From Sipunculus nudus (lineage: Eukaryota; Annelida; Sipuncula; Golfingiida; Sipunculidae), in contig CM049319.1 in assembly GCA_026874595.1 (NCBI GenBank), positions 53,396,917 to 53,460,916 on the forward strand: a stretch of 64,000 bases of DNA, written 5' to 3'. Below, in pieces: positions 11,501-23,867 of the stretch (within the stretch, counting starts at the first letter, position 1; every line of letters begins with the position of its first letter). Under the pieces are notes generated by a model. That model worked only from the letters and a program-made list of their open reading frames with translations. It made no database searches and had not been told where the DNA came from. The position numbers were made by a program, and so were the translations under genes.

Positions 11501-14500
11501 TGACAAGGTGATTGCTATGCGTAATAGGCGAAATTGTTCCTGGCAGTGTGCGGATACGGTCTACACATGCAGATGAAAGGAATACAAACCAGTCAATTAT
11601 GATGTGACAAAAAAAATTTCTTTGTAAACAGGAGGTTCACTGAATATCATTTCATTGCAACAGTATAATCCATGTACCATTCCTCTCTTAGTTTCAGTGC
11701 CTGCTTATTGATATAACATTTATTTGCAGCATGAGAAAGAATTTCAAGAGATCTTGGAAGGAGTTAAAGGGGGACCAGGAGAGAAGCGGTTAGCCTCCCA
11801 GTTCGTGGCACGCTTCTTCAAATATTTCCCCACACTGGCAGAGGAAGCCATCAACGCACAGTTAGATCTGTGTGAAGATGAAGATATTATGGTAAGGAAT
11901 GCATATACTAAGTGCTACAAACAGTGAAGGGCTGGGGTCAAATACGGCGATTGACCTATAGCTCATGAGAGTTTCAATTTAATGATATGTTTGATAGGGA
12001 ACTATTTGTAAAAATAAATGCTTCAGGCTACATAGGTGAAGAGTCATGTTAATTGTACGGCCTTATATGCATCTTGAGCACGTTAACCATATCTGTAGTA
12101 ATGAAGGCAAAAATGATATAAATGAAAACAGATCTTTTACTTTACTCATTAATAAATGATATTATAAATAATGAAATCTTTTGCCAATAATAAATAATCA
12201 TTAGTTCAGTGCCCCCTTTTGTTCCCTTAAACTTACCAGGTTCAGTGAACATACAAAATAATTCATATAACAATAGATATTGTAATAAGTTTCGTGTACA
12301 TGACTGTATATGAGTTTGCCAAATACTTTAAACTTGAAATTTATGAAAAAAATTAGCCATGTGATGTTAAGCCAACCATATAAAATGACAGTATTTATAT
12401 TAGACCTCTGTACTTGATATATTTAGTCTATGTTCTGTACAGATACATGTATATATATTCATAGCTACCATAAATCATAGAAGCATCTCTTTTGCAATAA
12501 ACACCATTGTAATTACATTTAATTATTATAATTTGTTTGAAATTTCTAAAAATTTGTCCAGAATTTTATTGACAGTTAGTTTGCTTCAATTTTACATGAG
12601 ATTCAGTATTATCAGGCAATGAAAGGGCCCCTGCCACCTTAGTGTATTCTGTTGATTATAGATAAGAAAGCAAGCCATCAAGGATCTACCAGCCTTGTGT
12701 AAAGAAAACGTGGCCAACGTTGGTCGACTGTCAGATGTGCTGACTCAGCTGTTACAGTCAGAGGATCCTGGTGAGCTCAGCCTTGTACAGAGCTCCTTAT
12801 TAGCCCTGCTGAGATTGGACATGAAAGGTATGGTTTTGTGGCATTCTGTAAATGTGCACATTTTTAGATAAATACCCCTTTTCTAATTGGCCTTTAGGTT
12901 GGATTTTTGTTAAAGTATCACAAACAAAACTTTGTATTGATATGAGAAGTTTTACTCAATAAGTACTGCGAGTCTGTTATAATATGTGTGATTATCAATT
13001 AAAATTGTCATTTGCTTGATATACTGTCCTTGGCTGCTGCATCGATCTCTTAATAATCAGCCACAGAACTGTGTTTGCAATTGTTTTGTCAAATTTAATG
13101 AAATTTCTGATGAGGTAGAATTGTTATATTAAAGGATACAGGGAAATAAGTTTATTCTTGATGAAGCTGTTACCAGGTAATGATTCTTACTGAGAGTAAA
13201 GATTGCAAACAAGGGTTTATCAGTTATTTTGATTCAACATTTTGTATGTTCATTAATGATTGTGTGGTAGCTTTGATAGTCCTCTGATTATTAATTGTTT
13301 AATTGTGTTTAATATTTGTCCCTGGACATACTTGAACATCTTAATATATAGGAATACACAGAATCTGTAATTGTGCTGGGGTATTCATTTGTTCAATTAG
13401 AAATAGTGCAGCTTAGATCTGTTTACATATAATAATGCGACTTCTGGCATTCGTTTGTAACATAACCATGGTGATGTTACAGTTGTAACAGTGATATTAA
13501 AGTCTGGTCTCAGGCTTCAGTTCAGAATGATGTTATTGAACCAACTTCCTGTCTCTCAGGGCTGCAGTACAGCGAATACAGAATTAACCTGAAGGAACTG
13601 TTTCAACAAGTGATTTGATTGGAAAATTGCACCCTAAACAGGCACTGCATTTGAAATACTGAACAACTGTTAAATTATTTTGTAACGAATAACAGATAAG
13701 TAAATGACTGCTTTGAACAAAAATGTTTAGCTTCGTTGTTATAAACTGCACAGCAGATATGCCACTTGGTTTCACTTTCTTTGTGTCATTATGGTTATAC
13801 GGTTTAACCATGTGTTTTCAATCTTCTTGTGTGTCTATATTAGCTGCCTTGAATGGAGTGTTCACCCAGATTAACTCAGGGGAAGACGTCGTCCGGGATC
13901 GTGCCATCAAGTTCCTCAGTACAAAGATGAAGTCATCTTTGGCAGAAGATTTGTTTACCAAAGAGGTTGAAGATTTTATTGTCGAGGAAAGCAAAAAGGT
14001 ATGTTTGTATAGAACCTCGAAATTATATTTTTTATTTGACAGCCTCAATAGAGCAGATTGGTAATATCAGTTCAACTGGAATTTGATCATTTTGAAAATG
14101 TCAGGTTAGGCATTACCAAAGAACTGGAAATCTGCATTCTTAGGAATGCAAGCCTCCACCATGTCTGGGTCCCTATTGTAGGATGCTCCCATAACTGTTT
14201 GCATTCACTTATTTGGCAAATATTCTTAGGTTCATACATGCAAGTGGCTACATTTGTGAAAATTCCTTGATGACTTCCCTCGATCCCAGTTATGTGCTGG
14301 ATCCTCACCAAAATCTAATTGTTGTTTCATTAGCCCATTCCTGAAATGCCCTGAAAATTTCATGAGATTCTATTTGTGATTACATGAGTTATGTTGTGGA
14401 CAACATGAACTCTCACCCTCCTGGTGTTGGCAGTTAGCAGATTAACCGTTCTTGCATTTGAACAGTCCACATTGCATTGACTGTCTGTGTGGGGCATCTT

Positions 14501-17500
14501 TTCCATGGGACAAGTTCCCTGTTGTAGCCTCTTAGATATATAATGTCAAATTTATGGAAAATGTGGTTTATGATCATTAGGATATATTTGTCTTCACTCA
14601 AGACTCTTAACAGTCCAAATACAGGTATTCAAGAGGCATTTCAACAGCACTTGTATGCCACCACTAGCAGTTATAATATAGATGCAACTAATAAACATTG
14701 TTCATTTACTCAGTGATGTGTCAGAAATGCTGTATTATTGAAAGGTTAATGCAGTTGATCATGTCATTTGTCCTCATTGCATGGTTTTAAACACTTGGAC
14801 TTCTACTATCCGACATGCTTGCTGAAACACATTTTCATCCAATGTTAGTTTTATTTTAGTCTAATTTGTATTCTGGTCAACTCCACATTCTAAAAATAAG
14901 AGTAATTTTGTTTAAACTGTTTTAACTTCATGTCATTTGCTGTAAAATGATTTCCAGGTTCTTCAGGATGTTACTGGGGACGAGTTTGTGTCATTTATGA
15001 AGTTGTTATCTTCCCTGAAAACCATGGCAACACTGCAAGGAAGACAGCAGTTGGTAGAAATTGTAGCTGACCAAGCTGATATGGACAAAGAATTTGAGGT
15101 GAGCATCTCAAAATCAAGGTGACCTTGAAATCTGGGAAGTAGGACTCCAGGCAGTATGCGAGTCCATTCTTTCAAGAACCTGGACATTGGCTCAGTGGTC
15201 CTGGACCCAGAATTGAACTGTCACTCAGAGATAAGAATGCACAGAAAAGTCTAACACAAAAATAAACTGTTATGGAAGTACTTGGAAGTATGGCTATTCC
15301 CACTGTTATAAACAGTTAACTATCAACACACTGACATGGAAAGACCTATTTACAGATTAATTAAAGTCGAAAATACACAGTATTATATGTTATATCTCCA
15401 AAATAAAGTTATATTGCAGTAATTATTTGTGGAAACATTTTAAAGTGAGAAAGAAAAAGAAATATGCTGTCCTGCAGATGTCCTCTATTTGGAGTTTGAA
15501 TAATTAACTAAATAATAAAACATACTTTGAAATTAACTGTCTTGTTTGTTTTTTAAACACAGATAGAACTATAACTTTATTATATAATGTAAAGGCGGGG
15601 CATATAGTCTGATATCACTGACAATGTCAGTCTCATCCCACTAAGCTTGTTTCTGGCCTGTTTATTTTACTGCTCTGGGGAGTATACAACCCACACAGCT
15701 GTTGTAGGCACTAGAAGGTTATAGGTTCTACATGTGCCTGTTGCAGCTGTTGTCCATGACCGGTACAAATTCACACCAGGGTTGAGAGGGTTCAGTCTTT
15801 GTGGTGAAGCCTTTTGGCTAGGAGTATTTTAGCAGTCAGGAGGAGTAGCGTACTCACAACCCTGCAGTCAAAAGAACAGCACCCTAGCCATTACACCACC
15901 ACGTTCCATTCAAATTCATTTTCATGTCATACTCTAAACTCAAGGATCTATTGTTTACTTGGCGAAATTACTACTTGACATGTGACCTTACAACCATGGT
16001 CCAAGGATCCCAAGTATTAATTGTATCCCCAGACTAAGTCATGATACTATGGTTTAAGCACGGTCGTGCCGCCGCAGAGATTTAATTTGGACGTGATAAC
16101 TTAAAAAATATTTTATGGATCTTTACCAAACTTGACATGTGCATTGATATGGGTGAGAGGACAAAGCTTATTTAAATGGGGTCATGACCTTTGCCAGGAG
16201 AGTGACCTTGACCTTGAATAGATCCAGTTTGGACAGTGTTGTCATGTACCGGAAACAGGTGCTGCCACCTGTCATTCTTTTACTTGTTTTCATGCCGTTT
16301 AATACCCCATCATTTCCACTTAACAGTACTGTGAGCATTTTAAATCAAAAAGACAGATTTCTTTCATATTATGCATATGGGAAGACATGGGTTAGGGGAT
16401 GATGTATATTGAAATTGAGGTAATGACCTTTCCTATGAGAGTGACCTTTTCTATGAGAGTGCTCTGAAATTATTTGCTGCTGAAGATGGGGGGCCTATTC
16501 TTAAAGGGGGGGGGGGCATTAATTGTCTGGGGATACTTTGGCACCTGCAGTGCCAAGAAATATCTAGTTTAACTTCTACATTAGTTGAAAATATTGCCCT
16601 TTCAGTTGTTTAGGGATTGTTATGTTGAAATACATTTATTAACACATTGTTTTATGTATATTGCAGGCATCAGATCCAGATAATGTTGACCGTCTTGTTC
16701 ACTGTATCCGTGAAGCTCTGCCTTTCTTCTCTGTGAGTATATTTAAAATTTCATCTTTCTGCTCTGCAATATTATCATTTAAATAAAGTTGTCGTGCTTC
16801 ATATAAGTTTTAATAAACATTTATGTATTTTACTTTCGTTTAATGTTATCCTGAATATATCTTTTTTTTTTAGCTCAGCTGACTTTAAGTCAACTGAGCT
16901 ATAGCATTGTCCTTTGTGCGGGGGCTGCCCTTCTGTCTGTTCGTCCGTCTGTCAATTAAACTGGTACATTTTGAAACCATTGGACCTACGATTAAGGAAA
17001 AACTTCAATTTACCATTTAAACCCAATGTTACACTTTAAGACTGCCTAATATCAAAACTATTGAGCTGTTTTTGATCATATTTAATATAAATATTTCTCT
17101 GTTAATTTCCTACGTACATACCTGAAATAGGTCAGTATTGTAATTTAATGTAATTTCTTGTATTTATGGAACAGAACATAATACACTTTGTAAAATATTA
17201 GGAAAGATATTTACTTGCATTGTTATTTTTTTAGATTATGATATTTGGAGACTGTATTAACATCAAATGTTGTGATATTTCAGTCATGTGACCTTTTTTA
17301 TTTTACAGAAAAACGTCCAGTCTACCAAATTTGTGGCTTATTTGTGTGACAACGTCTTACCAGTGTTGAGTCAGATACATAATGCTGAGGAAAATGGAGA
17401 AAAAGAGGGGAGTCCCCCTGAGGTTGATGTCCAGCTTGACATTCTGAAATTACTGGCTGAGTTGTCAGCCCACACAGGTGAACTGGAAGATGCACAAACC

Positions 17501-20500
17501 AAGATTAACAAACTCTACACAAAACTATTGGTAAGTATTTTTGTAAACTGTAAGTCGTGCTAGAATTAACAATAGACTGATGTAAAATTCCACTTAAGTG
17601 TTGCAACAATGCTTCTGATTAAGATTACTGTATTGTTGATGTGGACTTCTATGCCCCAGATCAAAGGTTTGAACAAGCACACTGATTTCTGATAGTTTTC
17701 TGATATAATTTTGTGACTTTTGACGTCATATGTCATGATATTTAGGACTGTATTGACACAAATACATCATGTGATATTTAATGACTGTTGACGTCATGTT
17801 GGGATATTATAGGACTATTGACACCAAATTTGATATTTCTTGACTATTCTAAGTTGTGATATTTCAGGATTGTATTGACATCATATGTTGTTATATTTGG
17901 AGGCTATTTACACCATTTCTTTGGATATTAGAGGCCTGTATTGATATCATATGTTGTGATATTGTAGGACTGTACTGACGTCATATCCTGTGATATTTCT
18001 GGACTGTATTGACACCATATAGTTATTATCCCCTCTCAACGAAGTTGCCAAGGGATATAGTAATGCCACTGTTTGTGTGTCTGTCCTTCTGTCTGTCAGA
18101 AATTGCTTTGTGGATCAATTTCAAGCCAAACCGTTGCCCAAAACCTTTTTATCTTGCACATATGGCTTACCCATCCATACATGTACAAATTATTGAGCTT
18201 GACGTTAAAGCTCACGCTCACACACCTCCCCTCCTCATTTTAACTCTTGCGTTATACACCCCAAAACTTTTCATCTCGCACATATGGCTTACCCACCCAT
18301 GTTGAAGAAACCTATTGAATTTGAGGTCACGGGGTCAAAGGTCACGGCCACAGCACCTACTTCTTGAAAAAGCTTGTGGATAGATTTCAAGCCAAACTGT
18401 TCAACCTAAATCTTTCATATCGCACATATGGCTCACCCACCCATAGATGAAGAAACCTATTGATTTTGAGGTCACAGGGTCAAAGGTCATGGCCACAGCA
18501 CCCACTTCTTGAAAAAGCTTGTGAACCCATTTTAAGCAAAACCGTTTGAACTAAACCTTTCATCGTGCACATATGGCTCACCCACCCATGGATGAAGAAA
18601 CCTATTGATTTTGAGGTCATGGGGTCAAAGGTCAAGGCCACAGCACCCACTTCTTGAAAAAGCTTGTGGACCCATTTTAAGCAAAACCGTTCGACCTAAA
18701 CCTTTCATCTCACACATATGGCTTACCCACCCATGGATGAAGAAACCTATTGATTTTGAGGTCACAGGGTCAAAGTTCACAGCAACAGCACCCACTTCTT
18801 GAAAAAGCTTGTAGATCAATTTCAAGCCAAACCGTATGACCAAAACCTTTCATCTGGCACATATGCCTCACACACCCATACATGTACAAATTATTGAGCT
18901 TGACGTCAAAGCTCAAGCTCACACACCTCCCCTCCTCATTTTAACCCTTGCGTAATACACCCCATATGCTCCAATGCGAGGGGATGCTCCATTTTGCGGT
19001 GCCCTTGTATTTAGAGACTGTATTGACGTCATAAGATGGTATTTCTGGATTGTATTGACATCATTTAGTTATATTCAGAGACTATAATGAGGTCGTGTGT
19101 TGTGATATTTCAGGACTACATGCCCTTACCACCCGAGGAGGGAGAGGGAGAGAACACCACCCCTGACACTGAACCAAAGCTCCACTTCTCTTATGTTGAG
19201 TGTCTAATGTTTGCATTCCACCAACTTGGTCGAAAATCTCCAGAGTTCCTCACAGGAGAAGAAAATGCTGAGAGGCTTAAAGACTTCAGAATAAGGTAAT
19301 GTAACATTACTGTTGTTGACGAAAAAGGTTTTATTGAATATACACTAATTGATTAATCAGTGTTATGTTTAACTGTTTAAACTGTTTAACTTTTTAAACT
19401 GTCTATACTAAGGGATGAAAGGACTTATTTATTTGACTACATATGGATGTATTATGCATTAATTGTATGGGGAAGTAGCTTTAAAGTATAAATTTCCACT
19501 AAGATTAACTGTGTGTTATGATATATTACTGTTATGTTGTTTCAGGTTACAGTACTTTGCTCGAGGTGTCCAGATGTACATCAAACAGCTCAGGGTGGCC
19601 CTACAGGGCAAGACGGGAGATGCCCTCAAAACAGATGAGGTATGATTACCTAACAAAGTAACACTTAAGCTTTGCATCAGCCCATATATGGAACATGACA
19701 GGCTTGATTGTAATGATTTAGGTGGAGATGATGTGACTAATCTCCTCATCTTTCTCATCCTTTGTAGGAGCTGGCTTTGCTGCCCTTCATGGCCTTGTCA
19801 GCATTTTAACTGAAACAGGATTCAACATTAAATATAGTAAATAATCACTTAAGTTTAAACTGGGTCAGAGCGGGGCAAAGACATGTGTAAATGTCATCAT
19901 CAGTCAGTCACTTTTACCAGAAATACAGTTTAAGATTAAAACTGGCTCATCAGTTAAACCTATTTTAAAATTTGAAAGACTCAACATTTTTCAATGAAGT
20001 ATGAAATTCACATTGTCTTACCAATATCTTCGATGTGTTAAAAAATAGTGACCTTGACCTTCATCATCAGGATCAAATAGGCAAAATAAAATTTTTAAAA
20101 CCCCCATAACTTTTGAAGTATCACAAATTTTTCCTCAAATTTGAAATACCAATTGTTTCAACCAAGTTCTTTGACGAGTTCGAAAACTGGTGCCCTTACA
20201 CCTGGAGTTTCAAATCAGCCAGAATAGAAATTATTTGTGAAATAATTTTTTTTAACCACTCTGTAAATTTTCATGAAATAACTAGCTAAATATTTGTACC
20301 TTAATCTTGGAAGTGTTAAAAAACTGGTGACCTTGACCATCTTCAAGGTCAAATCAGCAGGATTAGAAATTATTTGTGAATGCTATGACTTTTGAAGTAG
20401 TCCATATTATTTACGTCAAATTTAGGGATGGAAGGTCCATATGGAGGGGAGATATATATCTGTTTTTGCATTGCAAAAACAACCTCATTCTAGTTACTTC

Positions 20501-22737
20501 CTGTATTTGATCAGTTTGGCATTTTGTCTTTCAGAACAAGATAAAAGCAGTTGCCTTGAAGATAACAAGTAACATCAACACACTCATCAAAGACTTGTTC
20601 CACAACCCACCAGCTTACAAAGCCACCATCAATCTGTCATGGAAACCTTTAGCAGTAAGTATACATGACAGTAAGGGGCAGAAAAATTGTCTAGAACTAT
20701 TACAAGAGTATTTTTACTACAATTTGAGCATTTAGGCATGGTTAAAAATAGTGTTGTTCAGTTTTAAACTGTACTGATACACAACCCCCTGTCACAGAGC
20801 TCTCTATGCAGATAGATTCATGGCTTGATGCTGTCCTCAGAGAACCCAAATGTTGCATTTCCATATTCTTATCGAAATCTGACAGGTTTTTTCTCCAAGT
20901 TTCTTGAAACTGCTTATTAAAGCTTCTATTTTGCATTCCCAGTGAAACCAGATCTCACCAGTCACATGACAGAATTATGGATTTACCCCTGATAATAAAA
21001 TTAATGGCACCTAGAGTGACAACATTTTCTGATGTACAATGACCAGGAAAACCTGTCTTATAACATTCCTCTATGACAGAGATTTAAAAAAAAAACTACC
21101 TTGAAAAGCAGACTCCCTGTATAATGTGGACTGCTCCATACAGAATATAGTGCCATAAAGTAGATTTGGAAATTTGTTAGCTCTTTTATACAGACACCCC
21201 CTTCAGGCCCAAACTGATGTCACTTTTTACTTGGGGATTAATTGTAATTTTATTTACAAGGCCCAGATTGTAATAATTTTATAGTTAAGGTGGAAATTAT
21301 CTCATTTGATTTAAATAATGAAATACTTTAGTTTTAATCAAGGAATTTATATTGTAAGTACACATGAATTAATGTTTTGTTCTTGAAGATTTTGTGATAT
21401 TTGTTGATGTAATGTCCTGGCAAAGTTTCATATAATCTGCAGTGTTCAGAATTAATTTTTATAAAATGTCTAACTTGAGGTGTCTTTAGGTTTCACTCAA
21501 ACTCTTAAATGCTTCATTTATTGTATTACAGAGGGCAGCACCTGCAACAGTAACCTCTCCAGGGTAAGTCGTGATTTTCTTGGTGTGTTTGTGGTGGTCA
21601 GTAACTGTAGAATCTTGTTATTGTTATCATATTGAAAGCCTAGATTGCATGAAAGGAACAAATGTGCATAACATTTATGTTAAGTTTATTTATAAAGATG
21701 TTTAATTTTCTTACTTTTTATTATTGACTTGCCAATTTAATAATTTGGAAAAAAAACTTATTTTGAGCATTGTCTTTTGCTTAAATTCTATAAGAAAATA
21801 TTTTAACAAAAACATTGAATGTAAATTAAAAATTTAATAGATTTTATATTGTGATTAATTTTTTACAGTAAAAAATATCATGATATTTTATTTGGCTTAT
21901 TTACATAATAATTTCAGACAAAAAAGACCAGGAATCACACCTATCACCTTTGATTCAAGCAGTAAAACACCAAAAGCATCCAGACCCATATATGCACCCC
22001 CAGAGGGTAAATACAGTGACAAGGCCGGCTCCTATACAGGTAAGTAAGATGTAATAACAAGGCTACATATTACACGAAGGTGGTTTACCTATTGTGACTC
22101 GAGAACAATTTCTATATTGAGTTTGGTGAGATGACATAATTAAATTGCGTCATTTGTTTACACTCATTAATTTATTATAGGCATATATTTGTCCAAGGAG
22201 ATCATTGTAGCTCCATTGTTGGTCATTTAGTTTGGTGACTACACCCATAGTCTGACTGTTCATTAACTGTTAGTGTCACCACTATAACTAACAGGGGCTT
22301 TGATAAATTCATGAAAGTTTCCATAACTGCTTACTAATAGATTGTTTCAATTATGGGCAAAATCCACACATAAGGTGGAAGTCCTTGGATAACTTACCAG
22401 GAATCTCATGGATTTTCATAAAACTCAACAGAAATATGAATCAGTATAATATATTGCCCATGTTCGAATTCAGGAAAAGTCATGAATATTAAATGAGGTC
22501 AGAGGTCACATGACTTTAGTGGCTTCGTGATGATTACCAAACACCTGATAGATTTACATGAAACTCATTATGAGTTTTAACAAATACAGGTTTGCACCTT
22601 ATTCTGCAACCTTAAACTGACTTTTGTTAAATATTTCAGGTGGATTCCGTGGAAACAGGGGCAGAGGTCGAGGATTCAGAGGTGGCAGAGGTCAGAACAG
22701 AGGTCGAGGTCGTGGTAGAGGTTACTACTGGAATTGA
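8520..22737 (+). CDS. API5: Apoptosis inhibitor 5 (API5/AAC-11), 13 coding exons
   Basis: Nuclear anti-apoptotic helical-repeat protein. In vertebrates it restrains E2F1-driven apoptosis and binds Acinus. Coding exons: 8520-8588, 11730-11891, 12662-12827, 13844-13998, 14958-15098, 16667-16732, 17309-17530, 19114-19295, 19546-19639, 20535-20654, 21532-21563, 21918-22039, 22640-22737. All introns are GT-AG and every phase joins cleanly, giving 1629 nt (542 residues; the vertebrate protein is about 500-525). It starts MVSVEKLYQNFGVLADA, the family start. INAQLDLCEDEDIM ends exon 2, RAIKFLSTKMK is in exon 4, GRQQLVE in exon 5, YMPLPPEE and FSYVECLMFAFHQLGRK in exon 8, and LQYFARGVQMYIKQLR in exon 9. 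The N-terminal HEAT-like and middle ARM-like regions fill exons 1-10. Exons 11-13 form a low-complexity basic tail ending in Arg-Gly repeats and YYWN. Introns 1, 5, 6, 7 and 9 are loaded with repeats. The identification is secure; the RNA ends are not determined. Confidence 0.96.
9520..11342. mobile_element. Non-autonomous hAT element in API5 intron 1
   Basis: The ends are CAGGGTTGG on the left and its inverse CCAACCCTG on the right, the CAGGG-type start typical of hAT transposons. The subterminal regions hold many copies of TTTCTTCCGG/CCGGAAGAAA. The insertion is flanked by a perfect 8-bp direct repeat, TTCTCATG (9512-9519 and 11343-11350), the hAT target-duplication length. No transposase frame is present in 1.8 kb, so it is a non-autonomous derivative. 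An internal stretch at about 10205-10440 matches sequence at 16985-17215. Confidence 0.88.
10205..10445 (+). repeat. Dispersed repeat fragment nested in the hAT element
   Basis: It is collinear with 16985-17215. Both contain ATTAAGGAAAAAC, then ACTGCCT(T/A)ATATCAAAAC, then a TCAGTATT block and a CATAATRYACTTTGTAAAA block. A weaker copy follows at about 10690-10800. It is probably the internal part of the hairpin-ended family seen at 16871. Confidence 0.55.
15838..15908 (-). repeat. Possible tRNA-derived SINE head in API5 intron 5
   Basis: On the - strand GTGGTGTAATGGCTAGGG resembles a tRNA A box, and GGGTTGTGAGTACGC about 30 bases downstream resembles a degenerate B box. The element body may extend left to about 15595. 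Neither a tail nor a target duplication was defined, so this is tentative. Confidence 0.35.
16021..16567 (+). mobile_element. Helentron-like non-autonomous element, family A copy 1 (API5 intron 5)
   Basis: The 5' end carries GTATCCCCAGAC (16023-16034). Its exact inverse GTCTGGGGATAC lies subterminally at 16525-16536. A perfect hairpin TTGGCAC-CTGCA-GTGCCAA follows at 16538-16556, then a 7-nt spacer and CTAG at 16564-16567, followed by TTT. A subterminal inverted repeat, 3' hairpin, CTAG end and T-rich insertion site are the diagnostic set for HINE/DINE-1-type Helentron derivatives. There is no coding content. It shares ends and internal sequence with 33911-35346. Confidence 0.8.
16871..17215 (+). 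mobile_element. Hairpin-ended repeat, family B copy 1 (API5 intron 6)
   Basis: It opens with a near-perfect stem at 16873-16899: GCTCAGCTGACT, loop TTA, AGTCAACTGAGC (one mismatch). A TCTGTCTGTTCGTCCGTCTG stretch follows, then CCATTGGACCTACGA. Reverse-oriented relatives lie at 33770-33905 and, for the hairpin only, at 40268-40296. Sequence from 16985 on matches the fragment at 10205. The right boundary is uncertain. Confidence 0.55.
17235..18025 (+). repeat. Minisatellite of 3'-splice-site-like units flanking API5 exon 7
   Basis: Repeated units of roughly 34-40 bp read approximately TTGTGATATTTCAGGACTG followed by TATTGACATCATATG. Units lie at about 17235-17290 (before exon 7), 17695-18025 and 19010-19113. 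Exon 7 (17309-17530) lies between parts of the array. The authentic exon 8 acceptor, GTGATATTTCAG|GACT at 19113/19114, is itself one unit. Confidence 0.7.
18021..19012 (+). mobile_element. Composite 145-bp tandem-core element, copy 2 (API5 intron 7)
   Basis: The head ATCCCCTC (18028-18035) is matched by the inverse GAGGGGAT (18978-18985) near the 3' end. Between them are tandem units anchored on GCACATATGGC at 18156, 18278, 18422, 18567, 18712 and 18857. Successive spacings are 122, 144, 145, 145 and 145 bp. The tail is TTGCGGTGCCCTTGTATTTAG. It has the same architecture as 624-2650. It sits inside the minisatellite at 17695-19113, splitting it. Confidence 0.75.
19010..19113 (+). repeat. Distal part of the splice-site-like minisatellite, ending at the exon 8 acceptor
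   Basis: Three degenerate units end exactly at the AG of API5 exon 8. The preceding element at 18021-19012 interrupts the array. Confidence 0.65.
20035..20493 (+). mobile_element. Helentron-like non-autonomous element with CTAG end (API5 intron 9)
   Basis: The 3' end has hairpin GTTTTTG-CATTG-CAAAAAC (20462-20480), a 9-nt spacer and CTAG at 20490-20493 followed by TT. The body holds two repeats anchored on GTGACCTTGACC and ATTAGAAATTATTTGTGAA. The left boundary and a 5' inverse motif were not located, so the start is approximate. Confidence 0.5.
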
Positions 22738-23867
22738 AATTCTGCTCATTCCATGTAGAGGACAATTTAATAACAACATGAGATGTTGAATGTCAGGCTG
22801 ACAGTGTCAGATTGTTGCCTTTATCAGGGGATCAAATGGCTTTCGAGAGAATTCACCTTTGTATTTCATGAACAGTTATCGGTGCATTATAAGACAGTCA
22901 CAAGTCTATTTTGAGAAAGCCACCAGTCTAATTCTTACAAGAACATTCAAGATCAGATGTTTTCCATCTTTTTAGCCTGTAACAGGACTTTTCTGGAAAA
23001 AAAGCTGCCAGCCCTCAAGAAAGCATTTGGTCTTGACAGTGTTTATGGCATGGAACACCAGCATCAATGTGGTACCATCAAATCAGAAATAGTCTGGTGC
23101 CAGTCATTCAGCAATCAGAATAGAAGTAGTCTGGTGTCAGTCTCAGATAAAGTAAACTTAAAAGAACAACTGGGTTGTAGAGGTGTAATGGACTGATGCA
23201 CTTTTGTGTGCATGGTCACATGTACTGTATCATATGCATTATTATTTTATTACTTCAATTTTAAAGTGGTTATTTATAATAATATAATATGGCAGCAGTT
23301 GTAAGTGTGTAACTATATTCATAGTCTGTTGATGAAACTGTTTTGCTCTTGTAATGATTTCAGTTATTCCTTATACAAAATGTCCATAGCTTGAACTTTT
23401 CCATAAGTACTGTTGTACATGATTAATTACCTTGTTGATGAAAGTGTATTAAGAATTGTACACAGTACACAACAAATATATAAAGAAGGAACATTGTCAT
23501 TATTCTGAGGATTGTCTAAAATGTGTCAATCGAAGGAATTTTGTCATCTCAAGAACAAGCTTGCCACACCAGCGGAGTGGGTAAAGTGATATGACTTTAT
23601 GTTTATATGTCATGCAGGATAAGTTAAAACAAGGTCAAAGCCTGGCACAGGATTTCCAGTTTACAATGCTGTTGTGCTTGGAAGCGTGGCCCACAGATAA
23701 ACAGTAGGTATGATGATGTATTTGAACATGGGTAAAAACCGGAGCAGAGACTGTAGCTGATGTATTGTATGTATGTGTCAAGTTGGAAAAACTGCACATA
23801 AACAGGACAAGATATTCAGTAGCTCCTATTCGCTTTGCTAGAATTTTACACAAGAACGCAGGATCTG
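22738..23867 (+). other. API5: Probable API5 3' UTR, proximal part
   Basis: AT-rich sequence immediately after the TGA at 22735-22737. No transposon hallmarks or convincing reading frames are seen. The polyadenylation site was not determined. Candidate AATAAA signals farther downstream are near 25287 and 28884. Confidence 0.4.
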
